A stretch of 6,156 nucleotides of DNA from NCBI GenBank assembly GCA_003243865.1, contig QHBQ01000119.1, positions 1-6,156 of the forward strand, given 5' to 3'. This stretch comes from Candidatus Chloroheliales bacterium (GTDB lineage Bacteria > Chloroflexota > Chloroflexia > QHBQ01). Under the pieces are notes generated by a model. That model saw nothing but the letters and a program-made list of their open reading frames with translations, did not search any database and was not told the origin of the DNA. How positions within the stretch are numbered: position 1 is the first letter of the stretch; each line of letters opens with the position of its first letter. Positions 1 to 6,061 of the stretch are shown one piece after another. Both the position numbers and the translations under genes were made by a program.

Positions 1-140
1 ACCTGGGTGAACAGGAAGTAGAAAGCAAACACGGTGACGATTGCGGTCAGGGCGATGGCGGAGCAGCCCAGGCGCGGCCCCTCGCGGAACACTGGTCGCT
101 TGTCTACTTCGATGGGGATGCGTGGTTCACTGCTGCTCAA
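1..140 (-). CDS. N-terminal part of a small membrane-anchored protein, TTG start, cut by the window edge
   Basis: This frame stays open from TTG at 140-138 to the window edge (46 codons). The first ~23 residues are polar and charged (begins MSSSEPRIPIEVDKRPVF). They are followed by a hydrophobic stretch at about residues 24-44 (LGCSAIALTAIVTVFAFYFL) that reads as one transmembrane helix. No signal-peptide cleavage site is evident, so I infer a cytosolic N-terminus and a membrane anchor. The TTG is chosen because AAAGGAG lies at 153-147 with a 6-nt gap, inside the end of fmt. The start overlaps the fmt stop by 14 nt, so it is probably co-transcribed and translationally coupled with fmt. The family is not recognised and the C-terminal part lies outside the window, so no function is assigned. 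The GTG at residue 17 is a possible but poorer start. Confidence 0.6.
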   Translation of the reverse strand, partial: MSSSEPRIPIEVDKRPVFREGPRLGCSAIALTAIVTVFAFYFLFTQ

Positions 141-1107
141 TCTGCTCTCCTTTGGCTTCGCCCAGTACGCTGCCAACCAACTGGGGTTGGCCAGCGATGA
201 AGGCCTTAATCTCCATTGCCTGCCGCCCCTCCAACTGCACCTGCCTTAGCGCCAGCCCGCCAGCGCCGGTCGCCACCGCCACCTGCTGCCCCGCGCGATA
301 GACGTAGCCGGGTTCGCCACCAGCCGCATCCTCGACCAACACCGCTTGCAGTACCTTTAGCCGCTTGCCCTGGTAGGTGCTGAACGCGCTGGGCCAGGGA
401 TAGTAGGCACGTACCATCCGCTCGATCTGCTTGGCCGGTTGCTGCCAGTCAATCCGGCCATCGTCCTTCTGCAAGGGGCGGGTGTAGCTGGCCGCCGCAT
501 CGTCCTGGGGCTGGGGTTTGAGTTCGCCGCTCAGGTAGCGGGGCAGGGTCTCGACCAGCAGAGTTGCGCCGATTTGGGCCAGCCGTGCGCTCAATTCTGG
601 GGTGGTCTCGCTTGGGTCAATCGGCGTTGCCCGCTGCGCCAGTACCGGCCCGCTATCTATCCCCGCATCCATCAGCATGATGGTGACCCCGGTCTGCGGT
701 TCGCCAGCCAGCAGCGCGGCGCTGATTGGTGCTGCACCGCGATACTTGGGCAGCAGCGAGGCGTGGACGTTGATGTTGCCGTATCTTGCGATTTCCAGCA
801 CGTTGGAACGTAGGATTTCGCCGTAGGCGGCCACTACCGTCAGGTCGGGCTGCAACTCGCGCAGGCTGGCAACCACTGCTGGCGGCCTCAGCTTCTCTGG
901 CTGCATCACTGGCAGGCCCAGCGCCAGCGCCGCCTGCTTCACCTCCGGCGCAACCGCCTTGCTGCTGCGACCCACTGGCCGGTCCGGTTGTGTCACCACC
1001 GCGACCACCTGGTAGCCCGCCGCGATCAGCGCTTGCAGGCTCGGCACTGCGAACTGTGGCGTACCCATGAAGATAACCCGAATGTGGGAAGTCAATACGC
1101 TGCTCAT
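127..1107 (-). CDS. fmt: Methionyl-tRNA formyltransferase
   Basis: Transfers a formyl group from 10-formyl-tetrahydrofolate to the amino group of Met-tRNAfMet, making the initiator tRNA used by IF2 in the cytosol. With the ATG at 1107 it has 326 residues, close to the family norm (~310-320). Visible: the N-terminal Rossmann start RVIFMGTPQFAVPS (10-23), TQPDRPVGR (39-47), the hallmark NVHASLLPKYRGAAPIS (113-129) with expected catalytic Asn113 and His115, and TGVTIMLMDAGIDSG (139-153) with Asp151 as the third catalytic residue. The C-terminal tRNA-binding domain includes DGRIDW and YYPWPSAFS. An upstream TTG at 1173 would add 22 residues unlike the family and would put the promoter -35 inside the gene, so it is rejected. 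No Shine-Dalgarno precedes 1107, which fits a near-leaderless transcript. The last codons overlap the next minus-strand gene. Confidence 0.96.
   Translation of the reverse strand: MSSVLTSHIRVIFMGTPQFAVPSLQALIAAGYQVVAVVTQPDRPVGRSSKAVAPEVKQAALALGLPVMQPEKLRPPAVVASLRELQPDLTVVAAYGEILRSNVLEIARYGNINVHASLLPKYRGAAPISAALLAGEPQTGVTIMLMDAGIDSGPVLAQRATPIDPSETTPELSARLAQIGATLLVETLPRYLSGELKPQPQDDAAASYTRPLQKDDGRIDWQQPAKQIERMVRAYYPWPSAFSTYQGKRLKVLQAVLVEDAAGGEPGYVYRAGQQVAVATGAGGLALRQVQLEGRQAMEIKAFIAGQPQLVGSVLGEAKGEQIEQQ
141..153 (-). promoter_or_regulatory. Ribosome binding site that decides the TTG start of the membrane-protein gene
   Basis: Read on the minus strand, AAAGGAG (153-147) is followed by 6 nt and then TTG at 140. 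It lies inside the fmt coding sequence, shortly before its stop. A strong match at ideal spacing supports a real gene start that would be missed if only ATG starts were searched. Confidence 0.6.
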
Positions 1108-1116
1108 GCGAGCATC

Positions 1117-1145
1117 AATATAAACGGCTTTGCCTGATCTGTCAA
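1117..1145 (-). promoter_or_regulatory. fmt promoter, sigma70/SigA type, giving a near-leaderless mRNA
   Basis: On the minus strand a perfect TTGACA (1145-1140) is separated by exactly 17 nt from TATATT (1122-1117). Transcription would be expected to begin about 1109-1111, only 2-4 nt before the fmt ATG at 1107. This agrees with the missing Shine-Dalgarno. The placement is read directly from the bases; activity is inferred. Confidence 0.7.
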
Positions 1146-1251
1146 TGCTCGACCAGCCGGGGCATGGTAGCAAGGCGGGCCGTCCCCTACCCTACACAAC
1201 TTTTGCAATTTATGTTAGAGGGGAATATCTGCCTAATTGTGGACAACTACC

Positions 1252-1280
1252 TTTACAACATCGCGTTAGCATGATATAAT
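1252..1280 (+). promoter_or_regulatory. Promoter of the mod-res operon, extended -10
   Basis: TTTACA (1252-1257), a 17-nt spacer, then a perfect TATAAT (1275-1280) preceded by TG at 1272-1273 (TGN extended -10). The expected start is near 1287, leaving a leader of about 79 nt before mod. It is the best promoter-like element on this strand of the intergenic region. It is close to consensus, suggesting steady expression unless repressed. Confidence 0.75.
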
Positions 1281-1321
1281 CGTTACATACACGAACGTCT
1301 GTGCCAATCGGTAGGGTACAG

Positions 1322-1335
1322 CTGGCGCACGCCAG
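1322..1335 (+). repeat. Short perfect palindrome in the mod leader
   Basis: CTGGCGCACGCCAG is a palindrome of 6-bp arms around CA. As RNA it would form a 5-bp stem (CTGGC/GCCAG) with a GCAC loop. It sits in the expected 5' untranslated leader, ending 17 nt before the mod Shine-Dalgarno (1353-1359). It could be a small RNA hairpin or a repressor operator, but nothing else in the window supports a role. Confidence 0.35.
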
Positions 1336-1365
1336 GGGTTACACCACCACAGAAAGGGGCTGGCA

Positions 1366-3282
1366 ATGGACGAGTTCGAGCGCAAATGGCGTGAAGATAT
1401 CGCCGCAATGATCGTGCGCGGTGAGCCGGTACCCTACGCCTTCCTCCATCGCCTCTTCCCCGATACCGTGCAACTCAAGGGCGAATATGAGCTGGTCTAT
1501 GAGGGCAAGCTGCCGCAGAACGCAGTAGTGCAGCGCACCCTCGCTGCCCCTTTGCAGGAAGTGCGCACCATGCCGGAAAGCGGCGCACCCGAGCCGCTCG
1601 TCGCTGATTGGCGCAATATGCTCATCTTCGGCGACAACCTCCAGGTGCTGAAGACCCTCGCCGACCGCGACATTCCTGGCAACCTCTACGGCAAGGTGCG
1701 GCTTATCTATATTGACCCGCCGTTCGCTTCTAAGCAAGACATGGACAACAACAATGAGCAGATTGTTTTTCAGGATAAGTTGGCGCGTTCACAGTTCATC
1801 GAGTTTCTCCGTGAACGTCTGATATTTCTTTGCCGGTTGCTGACCACTGACGGCAGCATCTATGTACACCTTGATTATCGAATGGCAAGCGAAATTAAGC
1901 TGGTGCTAGATGAGGTTTTTGGCAGAGAAAACTTTAGAAATGAGATAGCTTGGTGTTATACTGGCCCATCGGCGGCAAATAGTTACTACCCACGTAAGCA
2001 TGACAATATCCTTTTCTATACCAGAAGCACCGTCAACTTCTTCAATCAACCTCGTGTTGCTCATAAGAGCGGTGTTCACAACAGGGGCCAGGTATTTGGC
2101 GCAGTAGAGATAGATGACCCCAACATTAAAGCGAATTTGGAAGCGCAAGGTAAGAAGCTAGAAGATTGGTGGATTGATGTTTGGTCAACCGACCGCTACC
2201 GCAGTGAGCTAACGGATTATCCGAAACAGAAGCCAGAAGCTCTTTTGGAGCGTATAATAGAGGCTAGTAGCGAACCTGGCGACATCGTCCTCGACGCCTT
2301 CGCCGGGAGCGGCACTACGGCGGCGGTGGCCGAGCGGCTGGGGCGGCGCTGGGTAGCGATTGACTGCGGCAAGCTGGCAATCTACACCATCGAGAAGCGG
2401 CTGCTCTGTGGGCTGAAGGGCGGAGTTACCCCACGCCCCTTCACCCTCTACAACGCCGGGCTATACGACTACAATGCGATCAAGAAGTTGGATTTCGATG
2501 AGTACAAGCGCTTCGTGCTGCAACTGTTCCAGGCGCGGGCGGAGCGACGGGTGTATGGCCGGATGGAGACGCACGGGCTGATTGGCAACGACCCGGTGCT
2601 GGTGCTTGACCTCAAGCCCTTCCCCGACACCTCGGTTACGGTAGAGACGCTGCACTCGATTCATCGCATGGGCGAAGGCAGCTTTGGCAAGGTAGTCTAT
2701 GTCGTCGCCCCCGGTTCGCTGGTTCACTTCCTGCACAATCATGAGACGATTGACGACACCACCTACGTGATGCTGAAGGTGCCCAACTCGGTGATCGAAC
2801 GCATCCACCTGGGCGACTTCACCCAGTTGCAGCAGCCACGCAGCCTGGGCGCGGTGAACGATCCAGCGATGGCGATTGGCTTCGACTTCATTCGCCCGCC
2901 AAAGGTAGTCGCTCGCTATCGCTATCGTCCCATCAGCCAGCCGATGTTCTGTGAATATGGGGTGGAACTGACCCGCTTCGAGAGCGACAATGAGGAGTTG
3001 CGCGGGCGCACCTCCAACGGCAACGGCGGCAAGTTCCCCACCTTCGCCATGCTAATGGTAGACCCCGACTATCAGGGTGGCACGTTCCAGCTGGGCCATG
3101 CCTTTGATGCCGACGAGCTGAAGAAGCGCAACTATGTCGCCTGTATTCCCAGTGAGGGCGTGGGCGAACAACTAATGCTCATCTACATAGACATCTACGG
3201 CAACGAATACACCGAACTGGTGCCCCGCACCCAGTTCACCGAGGGAGAGAGCAGTGGCGAAGAAGAGCAGTCAATCTATTGA
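1366..3282 (+). CDS. mod: Type III restriction-modification DNA methyltransferase subunit (N6-adenine, beta class)
   Basis: 638-residue Mod subunit. It reads the target site and transfers methyl from S-adenosylmethionine to adenine N6; it also supplies specificity to Res. The order catalytic motif IV (IDPPF, 116-120) before SAM-binding motif I (DAFAGSGTTAAVAERLG, 310-326) marks a beta-class enzyme. NMLIFGDNLQVLKTL (84-98) and TDYPKQKPEALLERII (just before motif I) are further family hallmarks. The recognition region lies between the motifs, about residues 197-275, and is short. After motif I there is an unusually long tail of ~300 residues with IGNDPVLVLDL (406-416), GFDFIRPPKV (505-514) and YIDIYGNEY (607-615), whose role I cannot name. 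The ATG is chosen because AAAGGGG (1353-1359) lies 6 nt upstream. Bases 1741-2280 have foreign-looking composition. The end overlaps res by 29 nt. Confidence 0.93.
   Translation: MDEFERKWREDIAAMIVRGEPVPYAFLHRLFPDTVQLKGEYELVYEGKLPQNAVVQRTLAAPLQEVRTMPESGAPEPLVADWRNMLIFGDNLQVLKTLADRDIPGNLYGKVRLIYIDPPFASKQDMDNNNEQIVFQDKLARSQFIEFLRERLIFLCRLLTTDGSIYVHLDYRMASEIKLVLDEVFGRENFRNEIAWCYTGPSAANSYYPRKHDNILFYTRSTVNFFNQPRVAHKSGVHNRGQVFGAVEIDDPNIKANLEAQGKKLEDWWIDVWSTDRYRSELTDYPKQKPEALLERIIEASSEPGDIVLDAFAGSGTTAAVAERLGRRWVAIDCGKLAIYTIEKRLLCGLKGGVTPRPFTLYNAGLYDYNAIKKLDFDEYKRFVLQLFQARAERRVYGRMETHGLIGNDPVLVLDLKPFPDTSVTVETLHSIHRMGEGSFGKVVYVVAPGSLVHFLHNHETIDDTTYVMLKVPNSVIERIHLGDFTQLQQPRSLGAVNDPAMAIGFDFIRPPKVVARYRYRPISQPMFCEYGVELTRFESDNEELRGRTSNGNGGKFPTFAMLMVDPDYQGGTFQLGHAFDADELKKRNYVACIPSEGVGEQLMLIYIDIYGNEYTELVPRTQFTEGESSGEEEQSIY
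1741..2280 (+). other. Low-GC mosaic block inside mod covering the target-recognition region
   Basis: Counting bases by hand, 1741-2280 is about 46% GC (246 of 540), against about 60% for 1381-1740 and 62% for 2281-2760. The block carries AGA and ATA codons and A/T third positions that are scarce on either side. It begins about 7 codons after DPPF and ends just before the motif I strand (GDIVLDAFAGSGTT). It encodes residues 126-305, which should hold the intermediate motifs and the DNA-recognition part. The reading frame is kept throughout. I infer replacement by homologous exchange anchored in the conserved flanking motifs. Confidence 0.7.
3241..3256 (+). promoter_or_regulatory. Ribosome binding site and GTG start of res, inside mod
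   Basis: The purine run GAGGGAGAGA (3241-3250) contains GGAG at 3244-3247, 6 nt before GTG at 3254. It is embedded in the final mod codons, which read Glu-Gly-Glu there. This decides the res start and suggests that translation of mod and res is coupled. Confidence 0.65.
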
Positions 3283-5875
3283 CCCTGCCCAGCTTGTCCT
3301 TACCCTCAAGTCGCCCACCGACCCGCACCTGCTCGATAGATACGAACCGTTCCTCGCTGCCCTCTGCACCGACCGCGACTATCAGAAGGAAGCGACTCGC
3401 GCCGCGATCAGCTACCTGCTCGGTGGAGAATATCGCAGCCTCAGCGAATTGGCGGAGCAGAACTATCAGGTCAACCCTGCTCTCAGCCAGCTCTACCCCG
3501 ACCGCGCCAAGTTCCTCAAAGAGTTGCACCTGCCCAATAAGCTGTACGCCACCCTCGACCTCGCCACCGGCACGGGCAAGAGCTACGTGCTATACGCCCT
3601 CGCCCAGATTATGCTGGCGGCGGGTGTGGTGGACAACGTGCTGGTGCTTTGCCCCTCGCGCACCATCAAGGAGGGGCTGACTGCCAAGTTCAATGACCTC
3701 GCCAGCAACACCGCCCTTGCCGCTACCCTCGGCGTTATCCCGCCGACCATTATTGATGCCTCTGACACGCTGACTGCCAACTCCATCTGCGTCACCAACA
3801 TCCACCAGACCTATAAGACGGTCAACTCGGCGATTGGCCCCACCCTCACCCGCAGCGGCGGTGAGCGCACCCTGGTGCTGAACGACGAGGTTCACCACAT
3901 CGTCGGCCCCGGCAAGGACCAGGATGCCAACGAGTGGCTCAAGTTCCTCAATAAGTATCGCTTCCGCTACATCATCGGCGTGACTGGCACTCCCTACACC
4001 GGCAGCGACGTGCATAAGGCCAACAGCTACTTCAGCGATGTAATCTACCGCTATTCGCTGACCCAGGCCACTGCCGAAGAGCGAATCAAGGATATTTACT
4101 ATAAGGATGAGGGCAAGCACGACGATGAGGAGCAGGTCTGGTGGCGGATGGTATTCGACAACCACGAACGTAACCGCAGTGCCTACCAGTTGGGGCATGG
4201 CATCAAGCCGCTGACTATTATCATCACCAGCGACCAGGACACCTGCGATATTGTGCGTGACCGCCTGGTGCGGGAGTTGATGCTGCGCGGCCTCAGCCAG
4301 AAAGTCGCCGAGGGTACTGCCATCCCGGTCACCTCCGCTGACCGTCACCTCAAGTACGTCGCTCGCCTGCCCTACGTGGACGACGCGAACGACCCTACCG
4401 AGTGGATAGTCTCCGTTTCAAAGCTGAATGAGGGCTGGGACGTGAAGAACGTGTTCCAAATCGTGCCACACGAGTCTCGCGCCTTCGACTCCAAGCTGCT
4501 GATTGCTCAGGTGTTGGGGCGCGGCCTGCGCCTGCCCTGGTCGGTGCGTGAGAACCGCTGGTTGAAGACCGCCGAGGCGCGGCTGATCGTCTTCAATCAT
4601 CCCCGCTTTAGCGCGAACATCGCTCAGTTTGGGGTTAGCATCATCCGGCAGATGGTTGGCGAGGTAGGCGGGCTGTCGCTGCACAGCCATATAGTGAACG
4701 CGCCACCCCGTGATGCCTACCACTTCACCCTGCACAACCTTAGCTACAAGCTGGCAACTCCACAACCGGGTGGCCCTCCACCGTTTGCTCCTACCGCCGA
4801 GCCGAAAGCGGTCACCGCTCTGAACTTTGCCAGCCAGATACCCGCTGACTTCGCCTCCGCCCACTATCGCACCCTGGTGGGCAGCGGTGAAGCCTTTAGC
4901 CAGAGCTTTGCCTTCACCCCGGCACGAGGGAAGGGTTACAACGTGGCCCAAATAGTAACCGCCTATCGTGCCGCGCTCAAGGACATGGGCGTTAGCCAGG
5001 ATGTCCTCGACGAATACAGCGCAAGTCGGTTGGAGCAGATGATACGCAAGGAACTGGCAGACCTCAATGAAACAGAAGATTATATCAGTCCCGCCAACTT
5101 CAACCGCGGGATGAGAGCGCTTGCGGTTTTGCGCCCTACCCCCACCGTGCATCAGTTGGACTTTAGCCTGGAGTTCGACACCCTAACCATCCTGGACACG
5201 CGTGAGCTTAAGCCCCAGGGCAAGAACATCACCGCCTTCCGCGCCAACCACACCCTCTTCTATGATAACCACAGCCGCAGTTTGACCGAGCCGGATAGCC
5301 TTGCTGCCCTTGATGCCCTGTTTGCCGAGTGCAGCGCGGGGGTCAGCCACTGCCAGAAGGTGGACAGCAGCGACTTTCGTACCCCGGTCAATGTTGTTTT
5401 CAGCGAGTCGGGGCCGGAGCGCGGCTTTATGGCAATGCTTACCAGTACCGATCCACGTATTGGCACAACCATGCCGCCCTGCCTCAAGGCATGGATTAAA
5501 TCCGCCGATAGCGGCTACTACACCATCAACTATACGATGCCTGGCTACGGCAAGCGCGACTTTAATCCTGACTTCTTCCTCAAGCTGGAAATCGGTGGTC
5601 GTGAGGTCATCATGGTAGTTGAGACCAAAATTGACAACGATATCAAACCGGAGAACGTTGCCAAGCGCAGAGGGGCGCGCTCCCACTTTGCCGAGATAAA
5701 CCGTCGCCTCGCCGAGATGGCTGCCGCCGATGGTCAGCCGCACCCCCGTTATGTCTTCTCCTTCATGTCGCCGCGCAACTACGAAAACTTCTTCGCCCAC
5801 CTGCACACTTGTACCCTGCAGCAACTGGAAGATTATCGTAGTGTGTTGGAGGCTGACCTGCTCGAATCGCCCTGA
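3254..5875 (+). CDS. res: Type III restriction endonuclease subunit: SF2 helicase plus PD-(D/E)XK nuclease
   Basis: 873-residue Res subunit, within the family's usual size. It acts with Mod in the cytosol, using ATP to travel or switch along DNA and to cut near unmethylated recognition sites. Helicase motifs in order: DYQKEATR (42-49), Walker A ATGTGKS (104-110, Lys109), DEVHH (211-215, DEAD/H box), TGTPY (244-248), LNEGWDVKNV (391-400) and QVLGRGLRLP (419-428, arginine-finger region). A Pro/Gly-rich linker lies near 502-518. The C-terminal nuclease shows NPD (Asp773) and VVETK (Glu790, Lys792), i.e. D-X16-E-T-K. No motif is broken, so the enzyme should be active. It starts with GTG and overlaps mod by 29 nt. 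It ends with TGA directly followed by in-frame TAA (5873-5878). I see no composition break in it, unlike in mod. No intrinsic terminator follows. Confidence 0.95.
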   Translation: MAKKSSQSIDPAQLVLTLKSPTDPHLLDRYEPFLAALCTDRDYQKEATRAAISYLLGGEYRSLSELAEQNYQVNPALSQLYPDRAKFLKELHLPNKLYATLDLATGTGKSYVLYALAQIMLAAGVVDNVLVLCPSRTIKEGLTAKFNDLASNTALAATLGVIPPTIIDASDTLTANSICVTNIHQTYKTVNSAIGPTLTRSGGERTLVLNDEVHHIVGPGKDQDANEWLKFLNKYRFRYIIGVTGTPYTGSDVHKANSYFSDVIYRYSLTQATAEERIKDIYYKDEGKHDDEEQVWWRMVFDNHERNRSAYQLGHGIKPLTIIITSDQDTCDIVRDRLVRELMLRGLSQKVAEGTAIPVTSADRHLKYVARLPYVDDANDPTEWIVSVSKLNEGWDVKNVFQIVPHESRAFDSKLLIAQVLGRGLRLPWSVRENRWLKTAEARLIVFNHPRFSANIAQFGVSIIRQMVGEVGGLSLHSHIVNAPPRDAYHFTLHNLSYKLATPQPGGPPPFAPTAEPKAVTALNFASQIPADFASAHYRTLVGSGEAFSQSFAFTPARGKGYNVAQIVTAYRAALKDMGVSQDVLDEYSASRLEQMIRKELADLNETEDYISPANFNRGMRALAVLRPTPTVHQLDFSLEFDTLTILDTRELKPQGKNITAFRANHTLFYDNHSRSLTEPDSLAALDALFAECSAGVSHCQKVDSSDFRTPVNVVFSESGPERGFMAMLTSTDPRIGTTMPPCLKAWIKSADSGYYTINYTMPGYGKRDFNPDFFLKLEIGGREVIMVVETKIDNDIKPENVAKRRGARSHFAEINRRLAEMAAADGQPHPRYVFSFMSPRNYENFFAHLHTCTLQQLEDYRSVLEADLLESP

Positions 5876-5879
5876 TAAA

Positions 5880-5908
5880 TTGACGAACACGCACAAATAT
5901 GCTATATT
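5880..5908 (+). promoter_or_regulatory. infC promoter abutting the res stop codon
   Basis: TTGACG (5880-5885), 17-nt spacer, TATATT (5903-5908) with TG at 5900-5901 as an extended -10. The -35 starts five bases after the res stop (5875). The expected start is near 5915, giving a leader of about 144 nt before infC. This is a strong match by position and sequence; use in vivo is inferred. Confidence 0.7.
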
Positions 5909-5914
5909 ACTCAG

Positions 5915-6058
5915 GTGTAAATTGCGCGCAACAGCATCACAGATCATTCTATGTTGCGCGCGCATCCCTGGCAGAGTAGCCTGTGTTGGAAGTTGCAGGC
6001 TTCAGGTTGCCGCAACACAACCCAATCTGTAATTACAATTAGCGAGAGGAGCAATAAC
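5915..6058 (+). promoter_or_regulatory. Structured 5' leader of infC with competing hairpins
   Basis: Stem A: GCGCGCAACA (5924-5933) pairs perfectly with TGTTGCGCGC (5952-5961) around an 18-nt loop. Stem B: TGTGTTG (5982-5988) pairs with CAACACA (6013-6019). An alternative pairing is possible between TGTTGCG (5952-5958) and CGCAACA (6011-6017), which excludes both A and B. Stem A is GC-rich but not followed by a T run, so it is not an intrinsic terminator. infC operons in several bacteria are controlled through their leaders (by IF3 itself or ribosomal protein L20). I infer a comparable role here but cannot match a known leader family. Confidence 0.45.
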
Positions 6059-6061
6059 ATC
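6044..6061 (+). promoter_or_regulatory. Ribosome binding site that decides the ATC start of infC
   Basis: GAGAGGAG (6044-6051) is followed by a 7-nt gap and ATC (6059-6061). No ATG, GTG or TTG stands in this frame at a usable distance. The next candidate, CTG at 6071, is 19 nt from the Shine-Dalgarno, which is too far. Confidence 0.65.

Noticed and set aside
34..1070. Several plus-strand open frames opposite fmt
   Set aside because: They are antisense to a confident fmt gene and encode Ala/Pro/Cys-rich low-complexity translations without homology signs.
1108..1173. Extended fmt start at TTG 1173
   Set aside because: The extra 22 residues do not resemble Fmt proteins, and a good promoter for fmt lies within that stretch.
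1188..1318. Inverted pair TACCCTAC (1188-1195) and GTAGGGTA (1311-1318) around the mod promoter
   Set aside because: Only 8 bp with 115 bases between; no further symmetry, so chance is likely.
1743..1757. AAC-type triplet repeat in mod as a possible phase-variation tract
   Set aside because: Only about two to three imperfect units encoding Asn; far too short for slippage-driven switching, and no other simple repeat was seen in mod.
5924..5961. GC-rich hairpin after res as an intrinsic terminator
   Set aside because: No T-run follows the stem, and it lies downstream of the infC promoter, so it fits a leader structure better.
3590..5965. Three long minus-strand open frames (3590-4348, 4418-5152, 5183-5965) opposite res
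   Set aside because: Their translations show no recognisable motif, and the plus strand has a complete, motif-rich Res. Long antisense frames are common opposite high-GC genes.
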